Source: Streptomyces sp. L2 (GTDB lineage: Bacteria; Actinomycetota; Actinomycetes; Streptomycetales; Streptomycetaceae). Taken from it: a DNA stretch of 64,000 nt. The notes below the pieces were generated by a model, which saw only the letters and a program-made list of their open reading frames with translations, searched no databases and had not been told where the DNA came from. The stretch covers positions 6,324,001 through 6,388,000 of the forward strand of contig NZ_QBDT01000001.1 in NCBI RefSeq assembly GCF_004124325.1, in the 5' to 3' direction. The number at the start of each line of letters is the position of its first letter. Position 1 is the first letter of the stretch. The position numbers were made by a program, and so were the translations under genes. Shown one piece after another: positions 35,569 through 44,372 of this stretch.

Positions 35569-36726
35569 CTACAGCAGGGCGAACTGGCCTTCGGGGCCTT
35601 CCTCCGGGTGGTCCAGGACCGAGGCCGGGCGGTGGGAGGTGGCGGGGGCGGGGAGGATGGCGGCCCGGCGCAGGTCCGTCGCCGTGATCGGTGCGGTCGG
35701 CTTCAGGTCCGCTCGGCGCTTCCGTACGTCCGAGAGCAGGGCGAGGACCGTGATCAGTTCCAGGAGTTCCGAGGTCCAGGTCTGGGGCCAGGACGGTGGG
35801 CGGATCGCCGCGAGGGTGCCTGGAGCGGCCGGGGCCGTGCGGGCGGTGAACCAGGCTTCCAGGACCCGGGCGCCGGCCACCTCGTAGTCCCAGGCGGCCG
35901 GCGGGACGGGGGAGACGCGGCCCTCACCGAGCAGGAGGGTCTCCTCGTCGCGGTCGTAGTCGAGGGTGAGAGGGCGGGCCGGCAAAGGTGCGCGGACGTA
36001 GGGGCGCCGGCCGCCCGGCAGCTTGGGGCGTTCGCCGTCGCGGCGCATCAGCCACAGCATACGGCGGCCCAGCTCCACTCCCGAGGCCCACAGTTCCGGA
36101 TCCTCGGTGAGCGGCACGGTCAGATCGGGGCGGGTCGCGGCGAGGATCCAGGCCAGCACGTCCACCGGGGACGGGCGGGTGCCGAGGCGGGCGGCCAGAA
36201 GGTCCAGCAGGCCCGGCGCCAGGTTCGGTTCCGCTCCGCCCGGCCGGCGGTGCAGCGGTCGGATGGTGCCCAGGCGCAGGACGGGCAGGCGGGAGGTCGC
36301 GAGGAGGGGTACGTCGTCGGGGGTCTCCACCACGAAGACCTGCCGCTCGTCCGCCACCCGCCACAGTTCCGGCCGGGCCGTGTCCACCAGCCGGTGGTCC
36401 GGGATCAACCACTGCTCGTCGAACGGCGCCGCCAGCACCCGCACCGGCTCGGCACAGGGCCCCGCGGCCCGCACCAGCCGCTCCGTCCCGCCACCGCCCT
36501 GACCGGGCAACCGCGCCACGGCGGAGTGCGGCGTACGGGACCGGCTGGGCTCGAACAGCGCCTCGCGATCCGCCACTTCGGCCTTCAGCAGCGCGTCCCA
36601 GCGAGCCTTCAGCGACCGCACGTCCGGGCCCACCGGCCAGCCCCGCCCCACCCGCAACGGTGCGACGGACCACGGCATGAGGTCCGCCAGCAGCGGAGCA
36701 TCGTCGTCGTACGTCACGCAGGGCAT
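35569..36726 (-). CDS. Orphan type ISP restriction-enzyme-like protein
   Basis: Protein of 385 aa matching, from memory, Streptomyces proteins labelled type ISP restriction/modification enzyme, which correspond only to the C-terminal part of full-size ISP enzymes. Visible segments are MPWSVAPLRVGRGWPVGPD, ARWDALLKAE, FEPSRSRTPHSAVARLPGQ, FDEQWLIPDHRLVDTARPELW, ASVLDHPEEGPEGQFALL. No helicase, nuclease or methyltransferase motif is present here or nearby. It may be a domesticated specificity domain with another role. It stands next to the GntR gene on the same strand. Confidence 0.6.
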   Translation of the reverse strand: MPCVTYDDDAPLLADLMPWSVAPLRVGRGWPVGPDVRSLKARWDALLKAEVADREALFEPSRSRTPHSAVARLPGQGGGGTERLVRAAGPCAEPVRVLAAPFDEQWLIPDHRLVDTARPELWRVADERQVFVVETPDDVPLLATSRLPVLRLGTIRPLHRRPGGAEPNLAPGLLDLLAARLGTRPSPVDVLAWILAATRPDLTVPLTEDPELWASGVELGRRMLWLMRRDGERPKLPGGRRPYVRAPLPARPLTLDYDRDEETLLLGEGRVSPVPPAAWDYEVAGARVLEAWFTARTAPAAPGTLAAIRPPSWPQTWTSELLELITVLALLSDVRKRRADLKPTAPITATDLRRAAILPAPATSHRPASVLDHPEEGPEGQFALL

Positions 36727-36744
36727 GCTACGACAGCGGAACGT

Positions 36745-37491
36745 TCACGCCTCCAGCGTCACCGTGAACGAGAAGCGGTCCCCCCGGTACTGGATGACCG
36801 CCACGTCCAGCACTCGCCCGGCGCCGTCGTACGTCACCCCGGTGTAGTGCAGGATCGGGCTCAGCAGCGGCACTTCCAGCAGACGGGACGTCTCCGGGTC
36901 GGCCAGTCTCGCCTCCACCGTGTCGGTGATCCTGCCGATGTCCGCCCCCACCACGTCCCGCAGCACCTTCGTCATCGGCCACCGCACCAGATCGTCCAGG
37001 TCGATGCGCCCGGCCAGTTCGGGCCGTACGTGGTTGACGGCGTGGTTCGTCGGCTCGCCCGTCTTCTCGTCGCAGCGCAGCCGGTGGTACGTCGCCACCT
37101 CCGTCAGATCCGGGAAGTGCTCGGCGAGATGCGCCGGCACCGGGGCCCGCCCGTGGTCGAGCAGTTCACTTGTCATGCCGGACTGCTGGGCCACGATGGC
37201 GTCCACCGAACCCAGCAGCCGCACCGGGGCGCCGCGCCGGGCGTCGGGCTCGATGAACGTGCCGCGCCGCCGGTGCCTGCTGATCAGCCCCTCGTCCTCC
37301 AGTTCCTTCAGCGCCTGCCGCATCGTCAGCACGCTGACGCCGTAGTGCTCGGCGAGCCGCTCCTCGGTGGGCAGGCGCAGCGGGTCCTGCGGCGAGCGGC
37401 CCAGTATCGAGGCGCGCAGCGACTGCGACACCTGGTACCAGAGGGGCAGCTTGCGGTTCAGGACGATCGAGTCCGGGGCGAAGGAGGTCAC
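36745..37491 (-). CDS. GntR-family regulator, HutC type
   Basis: Regulator of 248 aa. The winged helix is LPLWYQVSQSLRASILGRSPQDPLRLPTEERLAEHYGVSVLTMRQALKELEDEGLISRHRRRGTFI. The UTRA effector domain follows (about 90-240: YHRLRCDEKTGEPTNHAVNHV, LLSPILHYTGVTYDGAGRVLDVAVIQYRGDRFSF). Start is the GTG at 37491. It lies 26 nt downstream of hmgA on the same strand, so control of tyrosine/homogentisate catabolism is likely. Confidence 0.88.
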   Translation of the reverse strand: MTSFAPDSIVLNRKLPLWYQVSQSLRASILGRSPQDPLRLPTEERLAEHYGVSVLTMRQALKELEDEGLISRHRRRGTFIEPDARRGAPVRLLGSVDAIVAQQSGMTSELLDHGRAPVPAHLAEHFPDLTEVATYHRLRCDEKTGEPTNHAVNHVRPELAGRIDLDDLVRWPMTKVLRDVVGADIGRITDTVEARLADPETSRLLEVPLLSPILHYTGVTYDGAGRVLDVAVIQYRGDRFSFTVTLEA

Positions 37492-37517
37492 GGGCTATCC
37501 GTACCTGTCGAGGGCGG

Positions 37518-38834
37518 TCAGTGCAACGGACGGAAGTGCTTCTCCAGGCCCTGCCACACGTCGTCGTAGCGCTGCTGGAGGTGCTCGGCGCCCGCAGCGT
37601 GCGGGGTGAGCGTGACCGGCCAGCGCGTCTCGAACATGAACGCCAGCCCGTCGTCGATCTTCTGCGGCCTCAGCTCGGCCGCGCTCGCCTTGTCGAACGT
37701 CTCCCGGTCCGGACCGTGCGCCGACATCATGTTGTGCAGGGAGCCGCCGCCCGGCACGAATCCCTCGGCCTTCGCGTCGTAGGCGCCCTCGATCAGGCCC
37801 ATGTACTCGCTCATCACGTTCCGGTGGAAGTACGGCGGCCGGAACGTGTCCTCGCCGACCAGCCAGCGCGGCGCGAAGGCCACGAAGTCGACGCCCGCGA
37901 GGCCCGGGGTGTCCGACGGGGAGGTCAGGACGGTGAAGATGGACGGGTCCGGGTGGTCGTAGGAGATGCTGCCGATGACGTTGAAGCGGCGCAGGTCGTA
38001 CACGTAGGGCACGTGGTTGCCGTGCCAGGCGACGACGTCCAGCGGGCTGTGGTCGTAGGTGGCCGTCCAGAGGTTGCCGCAGAACTTGTTGACCACCTCC
38101 ACCGGGCCGGCCACGTCCTCGTACGCCGCGACGGGCGCCCGGAAGTCACGGGCGTTCGCGAGGCCGTTGGCGCCGATCGGGCCGAGGTCGGGCAGCCGGA
38201 ACGAGGCGCCGTAGTTCTCGCAGACGTAGCCGCGCGCGGAGTCGTCCAGGAGCTCCACCCGGAAACGCACCCCGCGCGGGATGAGCGCCACGTGCGCGGG
38301 TTCCACGTGCAGCATGCCGAACTCGGTGTGCAGCAGCAGACCGCCGCGCTCGGGGACGATCAGCAGTTCGCCGTCGGCGTCCGAGAAGACGCGCTCCATC
38401 GAGGAATTGGCGTGATACAGGTGGATGGCCATGCCGTTGCGCTGGGTGGCGTCGCCGTTGCCGCCGAGCGTCCACAGGCCGGCCAGGAAGTCGGTCCCGG
38501 CGGCCGGCTCGGGCAGCGGGTTCCAGCGCAGCCGGTTCGGGTCCGGCACCGTCTCGGTGAACGGGCCGCCGCGGAGCGCGCCGTTGTCCATCCGCCGGAA
38601 CGCGGGGTGCGCGGCCGACGGGTGGATGCGGTACAGCCAGGACCTGCGGTTGTGCGCCCGGGGCTCGGTGAACGCCGTGCCGCTCAGCTGCTCCGCGTAC
38701 AGGCCGAGCGGCGCGCGCTGCGGCGCGTTCCGTCCCTCGGGCAGGGCTCCGGGCACCGCCTCCGAGGCGTGTTCGTTGCCGAACCCGGAGAGGTACGACA
38801 GTCCCTCGGCGGTCTTCCGTGCGTCCCCGCTCAT
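37518..38834 (-). CDS. hmgA: Homogentisate 1,2-dioxygenase
   Basis: Fe(II) ring-cleaving dioxygenase (438 aa) that opens homogentisate to maleylacetoacetate in tyrosine/phenylalanine degradation. Family signatures are [31 protein letters not shown] and [21 protein letters not shown]. Iron ligands are in [11 protein letters not shown] (His and Glu) and MMSAHGPD (His). Two adjacent ATGs exist (38837 and 38834); the second has the better spacing to GGGAG. Maleylacetoacetate isomerase and fumarylacetoacetase genes are not adjacent. A dyad upstream at 38864 may be its operator. Confidence 0.96.
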   Translation of the reverse strand: MSGDARKTAEGLSYLSGFGNEHASEAVPGALPEGRNAPQRAPLGLYAEQLSGTAFTEPRAHNRRSWLYRIHPSAAHPAFRRMDNGALRGGPFTETVPDPNRLRWNPLPEPAAGTDFLAGLWTLGGNGDATQRNGMAIHLYHANSSMERVFSDADGELLIVPERGGLLLHTEFGMLHVEPAHVALIPRGVRFRVELLDDSARGYVCENYGASFRLPDLGPIGANGLANARDFRAPVAAYEDVAGPVEVVNKFCGNLWTATYDHSPLDVVAWHGNHVPYVYDLRRFNVIGSISYDHPDPSIFTVLTSPSDTPGLAGVDFVAFAPRWLVGEDTFRPPYFHRNVMSEYMGLIEGAYDAKAEGFVPGGGSLHNMMSAHGPDRETFDKASAAELRPQKIDDGLAFMFETRWPVTLTPHAAGAEHLQQRYDDVWQGLEKHFRPLH

Positions 38835-38863
38835 CATCGCTCCCTTGCGTGCTTGCGTTCCGC

Positions 38864-38887
38864 ATTCCTATGGAACACCGTAGGAAT
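38864..38887. promoter_or_regulatory. Dyad upstream of hmgA
   Basis: ATTCCTA and TAGGAAT with a 10-nt spacer, 30 nt upstream of hmgA. An overlapping GTTCC/GGAAC pair (38857-38875) lies in the same segment. Candidate repressor site. Confidence 0.5.
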
Positions 38888-38994
38888 ACGTGGGGGCGGG
38901 CGCAAGAGGGCCCCATGGTCTCCTTCGTGAGGACGGCGAGAACCAGACTTCAGGGGGATCCGGCCGGCGCGGCGTTGTTCTACGCTCCCGGGCT

Positions 38995-39528
38995 ATGGCG
39001 TGGAGGTCATGGACGAGAGGGCTGCTCACCGCGGGCGCGGTGTGCCTCCTGCTGCCGTTCGGCGCGGGAGGGTGCGGGACCGGTGCGGCGCGGGGCGGCG
39101 GCAGCCCGTCGGCCTCGCCGGTGGGCAAGGTCCTGGACGACACCGACGAGAGCGGGCGCCACCTGCGCGAGGTCGGCAAGGACGACGCACCCGAGGTCGG
39201 CATCGAGGTCGCCCCCGACCCGGCGGGCGGCTGGAAGGTGCGGCTGCGGCTGCGGCACTTCCGCCTCTCCCCGGCCGGTACCGCGGCCCGCCCGGCCGCC
39301 CACCGGGGCCTCGCGTACCTGTTCGTCGACGGCCACCGGGTCTCCCGGCTGCGCACCCCCGCCCACCACCTGAGCCTCCTGCCGCACGGCACCCACCACG
39401 TCACCGCCCGGCTCTACGCCGACGACGGCACGGTGTGGGCCGTCCACGGCAAGCCGGTCGAGAACACCGCCGACATCACCGCGTCCGGCGCGGAGACGGA
39501 ACAGCCGGCGCCGTCCGCGTCGAAATGA
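38995..39528 (+). CDS. Putative lipoprotein
   Basis: Exported protein of 177 aa. The N-terminus MAWRSWTRGLLTAGAVCLLLPFGAGGC has a basic start, a hydrophobic core and a lipobox-like AGGC, so Cys27 is probably lipidated. The mature part has no recognised domain; a central segment (RGLAYLFVDGHRVSRLRTP, LLPHGTHHVTARLYADDGTVWAVHGKPV) looks like a beta-rich fold. It diverges from hmgA. The ATG at 38995 is chosen to give the signal sequence. Confidence 0.72.
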   Translation: MAWRSWTRGLLTAGAVCLLLPFGAGGCGTGAARGGGSPSASPVGKVLDDTDESGRHLREVGKDDAPEVGIEVAPDPAGGWKVRLRLRHFRLSPAGTAARPAAHRGLAYLFVDGHRVSRLRTPAHHLSLLPHGTHHVTARLYADDGTVWAVHGKPVENTADITASGAETEQPAPSASK

Positions 39529-39592
39529 GTGCCCGGGCCGTCCGGGCGCGTACCGAGGGGCGAGGTACACCGGTTCCCGGCGGAAAGGCATC

Positions 39593-40210
39593 ATGAAGTC
39601 CGTGCCCCACGCGACATCCCTCCGCCGCGCGCCCGTCCAGCGGCGCAGCGCCGAACGGCTGACCAGGATCCTCGACGCCTGTGCCGGCCTCCTCGACGAG
39701 GTCGGCTACGACGCCCTGAGCACCCGGGCGGTGGCCCAGCGCGCCGGGGTGCCGATCGGCTCGGTCTACCGTTTCTTCGGCAACAAGCGGCAGATGGCCG
39801 ACGCCCTCGCCCAGCGGAACCTGGAGCGCTACACCGAGGGCGTCACCGAGCGGCTGAGGGAGGCCCGGCAGGGCGACTGGCGGGCCGCCATGGACGCCGT
39901 GCTCGACGAGTACCTGGCGATGAAGCGCACCGCGCCCGGGTTCTCCCTCATCGACTTCGGCAACCAGATCCCGGTCGGCGCCCGCAAGAGCGAGCCCAAC
40001 ACCCGGGTCGCCGACCGCCTCACCGAGCTGCTCGCCGACTACCTGGGCCGCACCTCCGACCCCGATCTGCGCCGCGTCTTCCTGGTCGCCGTGGAGAGCG
40101 CGGACAGTCTGGTCCAGCTCGCCTTCCGGGTGGACCCGCAGGGGGACGCGGGGATCATCGACGAGACCCGCGAGCTGCTGCGGGCGTATCTGGGACGCGT
40201 CCTCGACTGA
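39593..40210 (+). CDS. TetR-family regulator
   Basis: Regulator of 205 aa with the TetR HTH in the N-terminus (RILDACAGLLDEVGYDALSTRAVAQRAGVPIGSVYRFFGNKRQMADALA) and a helical ligand domain. ATG at 39593 follows GAAAGG. It precedes the molybdopterin oxidoreductase gene on the same strand, separated by a tandem repeat and a TACCG/CGGTA dyad, so that gene is a possible target. Ligand unknown. Confidence 0.9.
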   Translation: MKSVPHATSLRRAPVQRRSAERLTRILDACAGLLDEVGYDALSTRAVAQRAGVPIGSVYRFFGNKRQMADALAQRNLERYTEGVTERLREARQGDWRAAMDAVLDEYLAMKRTAPGFSLIDFGNQIPVGARKSEPNTRVADRLTELLADYLGRTSDPDLRRVFLVAVESADSLVQLAFRVDPQGDAGIIDETRELLRAYLGRVLD

Positions 40211-40250
40211 GCGAGCGCCGGCAGGCGGGCTGCGGCCGGCGGGCTGCGGC

Positions 40251-40360
40251 CGTGACGGGAGGGGCCGTGACGCGGGCGGCCGTGACGGGAGGGGTCGTGA
40301 CGCGGGCGGCCGTGACGGGAGGGGTCGTGACGCCGGCGGCCGTGACGGCAGGGGCCGTCG
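40251..40360. repeat. 30-bp tandem repeat, about 3.7 copies
   Basis: Units start at 40251, 40281, 40311 and 40341, each made of two diverged 15-bp halves beginning CGTGACG. It lies in the spacer after the TetR gene and has no stop codons in several frames, but no gene is evident. Confidence 0.85.
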
Positions 40361-40394
40361 GGTGGATCCGGCTCAGGGGGCTCCCCTCCATGCC

Positions 40395-40406
40395 TACCGG
40401 TCGGTA
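40395..40406. promoter_or_regulatory. TACCG/CGGTA dyad, candidate TetR site
   Basis: TACCGGTCGGTA has perfect 5-bp arms around GT and lies 63 nt upstream of the oxidoreductase start, as expected of a TetR operator. Confidence 0.45.
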
Positions 40407-40468
40407 TGCTCCCCTTCCGAGCCCGCCCGTGCCCGCGCGCGGCGCCGCCGAACCCTAGGGGAGGACCC

Positions 40469-42775
40469 GTGTCCCGCACCGCCCTGCGCATCTGCCCCCT
40501 CTGCGAGGCCACCTGCGGGCTGACCCTCACCGTCGAGGGCAGCCGCGTCACCGGGGCCCGCGGCGACCGCGAGGACGTCTTCAGCAAGGGGTTCATCTGC
40601 CCCAAGGGCGCTGCCTTCGGCGCCGTCGACTCCGACCCCGACCGGCTGCGCACCCCCCTCGTCCGCACGGACGGCGTCCTGCGCGAGGCCACTTGGGAGG
40701 AGGCCTTCGACGCGGTGGCCGCCGGTCTGCGCCCGGTCGTCGAGCGGTACGGCCCCGACTCCCTCGGGGTGGTCCTCGGCAACCCCAACGTGCACACCAT
40801 GGCCGGCGCGCTCTACCCGCCCGTCCTGCTCGGCGCGCTGCGCACCCGCAGCCTGTTCACCGCCTCCACGGTCGACCAGATGCCCAAGCACGTCTCCAGC
40901 GGACTGCTCTTCGGCGACGCCAACGCCATCCCGGTGCCGGACCTCGACCACACCGGCCACCTCCTCCTCATCGGCGCCAACCCCCTGGAGTCCAACGGCA
41001 GTCTGTGCACCGCCCCCGACTTCCCCGGCAGACTGAAGGCGCTCAAGGCGCGCGGCGGCCGGCTCACCGTCATCGACCCGCGCCGCACCCGCACCGCCAG
41101 GCTCGCCGACCTGCACATCGCCGTCCGGCCCGGCGCCGACGCACTCCTCCTCGCCGCCATGGTCACCGTGCTGTTCGAGGAAGACCTCGTCGACCTCCGC
41201 GACCTCGCCCCGCACGTCCAGGGGGTCGGCCAAGTGCGGGACGCCCTGCGGGAGTTCACACCGGAAGCGGTCGCCGAACCGTGCGACGTCGACGCCGCCG
41301 CCATCCGCGCGCTCGCCCGCGACCTCGCCGCCGCCCCGGCCGCCGCCGTCTACGCCCGCATCGGCAGCTGCACCGTCCCGCACGGCACCCTCGCCAGCTG
41401 GCTGGTCGACGTCCTCAACATCCTCACCGGCAACCTCGACCGGCCCGGCGGCGCCCTCTTCCCGCAGGCCGCCACCGACAGGACGCCCCGCCCGGCCGGC
41501 CCCGGCCACGGCTTCGCCCTCGGCCGCTGGCACTCCCGGGTCCGGCGACTCCCCGAGGCCAAGGGCGAGTTGCCGCTGTCCGCGCTCGCCCAGGAGATCG
41601 ACACCGCCACTGAGGACGGCGAGCCCGTCCGCGCGCTCGTCGTCGTCGCGGCCAACCCGGTGCTCTCCGCGCCCGACGGCGACCGGCTCGACAAGGCCCT
41701 GGAATCCCTCGACTTCATGGTCTCCGTCGACCCCTACCTGGGCGAGACCTCGCGCCACGCCGACGTCGTCCTGCCCCCGCCGCCGCCCTCGCAGAGCCCG
41801 CACCACGACTTCGCGTTCAACACCCTCGCCGTACGCAACCAGGTCCGCTACACCCGCCCCGCCGTCCCGCTGGAGCCCGGCAGGATGGCCGAGACGGAGA
41901 TCCTCGCCCGGCTGATCCTGGCCGCCACTGGCATGCACGGCGCCGACCCCGCCGCCGTCGACACGACGGTCATCGACCAGACCCTCGCCCAGGCCGTCCA
42001 GCAACCCCACTCCCCGGTCCACGGCCGCGATCCCCGGGAACTCGCCGCGCTCCTCACCGGCGACACCGGCCCCGAGCGGCGCCTCGACCTGATGCTGCGC
42101 CTCGGCCCTTACGGCGACGGCTTCGGCGCCCGGCCCGACGGGCTGACCCTCGACCGGCTGCTCGCCCACCCGCACGGCATCGACCTCGGCCCGCTGCGCC
42201 CCCGCCTGCCCCAGCCGCTGAAGACGGTGAGCGGCCAGGTCGAGCTGCTGCCCGCGCCGATCGCCGCCGACCTGCCCCGGCTGCGCGCCGCCCTGGCCGA
42301 GCGCCCCGCCGGACTCGTCCTGGTCGGCCGCCGGCACCTGCGCTCCAACAACAGCTGGATGCACAACGTCCCCGCGCTGACCGGCGGCACCAACCGCTGC
42401 ACCCTGCACATCCACCCGCGGGACGCCGAACGCCTCGGCATACGCGACGGCGCACCCGTGCGCGTCAAGGGCGCCGGGGGAGAGGTGACCGCGCCCGCCG
42501 AGGTCACCGACTTGGTCCGGCCCGGCGTGGTGAGCCTCCCGCACGGCTGGGGCCACGACCGCCCCGGCACCCGGCAGGGCCACGCCGCCACGGTCCCCGG
42601 CGTCAACGTCAACCAGCTCCTCGACGGCAGCCTGCTCGACCCGCTGTCGGGCAACGCGGTCCTCAACGGCGTGCCCGTCGCCGTCAGCGCGGCCCCCGAG
42701 GCCCCCGGGGCGGCCCCGGCGGTCCCGGCGGTCCCGGAGGCCCCCGTGGCCGAAAAGCTCAGCCCTGTGACCTGA
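40469..42775 (+). CDS. Molybdopterin-dependent oxidoreductase
   Basis: DMSO-reductase-family enzyme of 768 aa. An N-terminal [4Fe-4S] site is present: CPLCEATCG then ICPKG (C-x2-C-x3-C...C). Central domains bind the bis-MGD cofactor (LLLIGANPLESNGS, VIDPRRTRTARLADLHIAVRPGADALLLAAM) and the C-terminal barrel is present (LRSNNSWMHNVPAL, LPHGWGHDRPGT). No Cys or Sec stands at the usual metal-ligand position; KHVSSGLL suggests another ligand. No signal peptide, so cytoplasmic. The substrate is unknown. GTG at 40469 follows GGGGAGG. The last 30 residues are low-complexity Pro/Ala. Confidence 0.88.
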   Translation: MSRTALRICPLCEATCGLTLTVEGSRVTGARGDREDVFSKGFICPKGAAFGAVDSDPDRLRTPLVRTDGVLREATWEEAFDAVAAGLRPVVERYGPDSLGVVLGNPNVHTMAGALYPPVLLGALRTRSLFTASTVDQMPKHVSSGLLFGDANAIPVPDLDHTGHLLLIGANPLESNGSLCTAPDFPGRLKALKARGGRLTVIDPRRTRTARLADLHIAVRPGADALLLAAMVTVLFEEDLVDLRDLAPHVQGVGQVRDALREFTPEAVAEPCDVDAAAIRALARDLAAAPAAAVYARIGSCTVPHGTLASWLVDVLNILTGNLDRPGGALFPQAATDRTPRPAGPGHGFALGRWHSRVRRLPEAKGELPLSALAQEIDTATEDGEPVRALVVVAANPVLSAPDGDRLDKALESLDFMVSVDPYLGETSRHADVVLPPPPPSQSPHHDFAFNTLAVRNQVRYTRPAVPLEPGRMAETEILARLILAATGMHGADPAAVDTTVIDQTLAQAVQQPHSPVHGRDPRELAALLTGDTGPERRLDLMLRLGPYGDGFGARPDGLTLDRLLAHPHGIDLGPLRPRLPQPLKTVSGQVELLPAPIAADLPRLRAALAERPAGLVLVGRRHLRSNNSWMHNVPALTGGTNRCTLHIHPRDAERLGIRDGAPVRVKGAGGEVTAPAEVTDLVRPGVVSLPHGWGHDRPGTRQGHAATVPGVNVNQLLDGSLLDPLSGNAVLNGVPVAVSAAPEAPGAAPAVPAVPEAPVAEKLSPVT

Positions 42776-42845
42776 GCAAAGCTGTGACCTGCAATTCTGC
42801 GCTTATTGTTCGCACGGCAACGTCTTGTTAACGCCGTTCTGACAG

Positions 42846-42900
42846 ACCTAACGTCGTCGCACCGCCGGCCCTGGTGGCTGTCCACGGGCGAACGTTAGGT
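42846..42900 (+). promoter_or_regulatory. Leader inverted repeat overlapping the citM RBS
   Basis: ACCTAACGT (42846-42854) pairs with ACGTTAGGT (42892-42900) across 37 nt. The right arm contains the only Shine-Dalgarno-like AGG of the transporter gene, 9 nt before its ATG. Confidence 0.5.
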
Positions 42901-42908
42901 ATCCACTC

Positions 42909-44351
42909 ATGCTGACCATCCTCGGCTTCGCCATGATCGCGACCTTCCTGGTCCTGATCATGCTGAAGAAGATGTCGCCGATCGCGGCGCTCGTGCTGAT
43001 CCCGGCGCTGTTCTGGGTCCTCGTCGGCAAGGGGGCCAAGCTCGGCGACTACGTCATCGACGGCGTCACCGGTCTCGCGCCCACCGCGGCGATGCTCATG
43101 TTCGCGATCGTCTACTTCGGGACGATGATCGACGTCGGCCTCTTCGATCCGGTCGTCCGGGGCATCCTGAGGTTCTGCAAGGCCGATCCGCTGCGCATCG
43201 TCGTCGGTACGGCCGTACTCGCCGCGATCGTCTCCCTCGACGGCGACGGCTCGACCACCTTCATGATCACGGTCTCGGCGATGTACCCGCTGTACAAGCG
43301 CCTGAAGATGTCGCTGGTCGTGATGACCGGCGTCGCGGCCATGGCCAACGGCGTGATGAACACGCTGCCTTGGGGCGGTCCGACCGCACGCGCCGCCACC
43401 GCGCTGAAGCTCGACGCGAGCGACATCTTCGTCCCGATGATCCCGGCCCTCGCGGTCGGTCTGCTGGGCGTCCTCGTCCTCGCGTACGTCCTTGGCCGCC
43501 GCGAACGCAAGCGGCTCGGCGTGCTGACGCTGGACGAGGTGCTGGTGGCGGAGCCGGAGACGGAAACGGAGCCGGAGGCGGTGCTGGTCGGCGCCGGCAC
43601 GGGCAGCAAGGGCGAGGGTGAGATTGCGGGTGCCGGCAAGGCGGCCCGGACGCGCGGCGGTTCCGGCGCCGGCGCGGATCTGCCCGACCGTCCCGAGGAG
43701 AACTCCGCCTTCCAGGGCCTCGACCCCGACCGCCCCACCCTGCGCCCCAGGCTGTACTGGTTCAACGCGCTGCTGACCGTCGTCCTGCTCACCGCGATGA
43801 TCATGGAGTGGCTGCCGATCCCGGTGCTGTTCCTGCTCGGCGCCGCGACCGCGCTGTCCGTCAACTTCCCGCACATGCCGGACCAGAAGGCCCGCATCGC
43901 CGCGCACGCCGAGAACGTTCTCAACGTCTCCGGCATGGTCTTCGCCGCCGCCGTCTTCACCGGTGTGCTCCAGGGCACCGGCATGGTCGACCACATGGCC
44001 ACGTGGCTGGTGGACAACATCCCCAGCGGCATGGGGCCGCACATGGCCTTCGTCACCGGCGTGCTGAGCATCCCGCTCACGTACTTCATGTCCAACGACG
44101 GCTTCTACTTCGGCATCCTGCCGGTCCTGGCGGAGGCGGGTCAGGCGCACGGCGTCTCCTCGCTGGAGATCGCCCGCGCCTCCCTCGTCGGACAGCCGCT
44201 GCACATGTCCAGCCCGCTCGTCCCGGCCGTGTACGTCCTGGTCGGCATGGCCAAGGTCGAGTTCGGCGACCACACCCGGTTCGTCGTCAAGTGGGCCGTC
44301 CTCGTCTCGGCGCTGATCCTCGGCGCCGGACTCCTGTTCGCCATCATCTGA
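42909..44351 (+). CDS. CitMHS-family citrate transporter
   Basis: Metal-citrate:proton symporter of 480 aa with about 12 helices. Typical segments are MLTILGFAMIATFLVLIM, DGDGSTTFMITVSAMYPLYK, GVMNTLPWGGPTARAA and the C-terminal PLTYFMSNDGFYFGILPVL with GQPLHMSSPLVPA. The central cytoplasmic loop (about 200-275) is long and acidic/Gly-rich. Family members carry citrate with Mg or Ca. A leader dyad covers the weak ribosome-binding site. It may be co-transcribed with the MFS pseudogene, 21 nt downstream. Confidence 0.92.
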   Translation: MLTILGFAMIATFLVLIMLKKMSPIAALVLIPALFWVLVGKGAKLGDYVIDGVTGLAPTAAMLMFAIVYFGTMIDVGLFDPVVRGILRFCKADPLRIVVGTAVLAAIVSLDGDGSTTFMITVSAMYPLYKRLKMSLVVMTGVAAMANGVMNTLPWGGPTARAATALKLDASDIFVPMIPALAVGLLGVLVLAYVLGRRERKRLGVLTLDEVLVAEPETETEPEAVLVGAGTGSKGEGEIAGAGKAARTRGGSGAGADLPDRPEENSAFQGLDPDRPTLRPRLYWFNALLTVVLLTAMIMEWLPIPVLFLLGAATALSVNFPHMPDQKARIAAHAENVLNVSGMVFAAAVFTGVLQGTGMVDHMATWLVDNIPSGMGPHMAFVTGVLSIPLTYFMSNDGFYFGILPVLAEAGQAHGVSSLEIARASLVGQPLHMSSPLVPAVYVLVGMAKVEFGDHTRFVVKWAVLVSALILGAGLLFAII

Positions 44352-44372
44352 CCGTTCCGGGAGGACACGACC

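Noticed and set aside
40251..40360. CRISPR-like array
   Set aside because: Units are directly adjacent with no unique spacers and no cas genes; it is a simple tandem repeat.
40394..42583. 729-codon minus-strand frame opposite the molybdopterin oxidoreductase
   Set aside because: Mirror of the GC-rich coding strand; Val/Gly/Asp-rich with no family motif, while the plus frame has a complete iron-sulphur and MGD enzyme.
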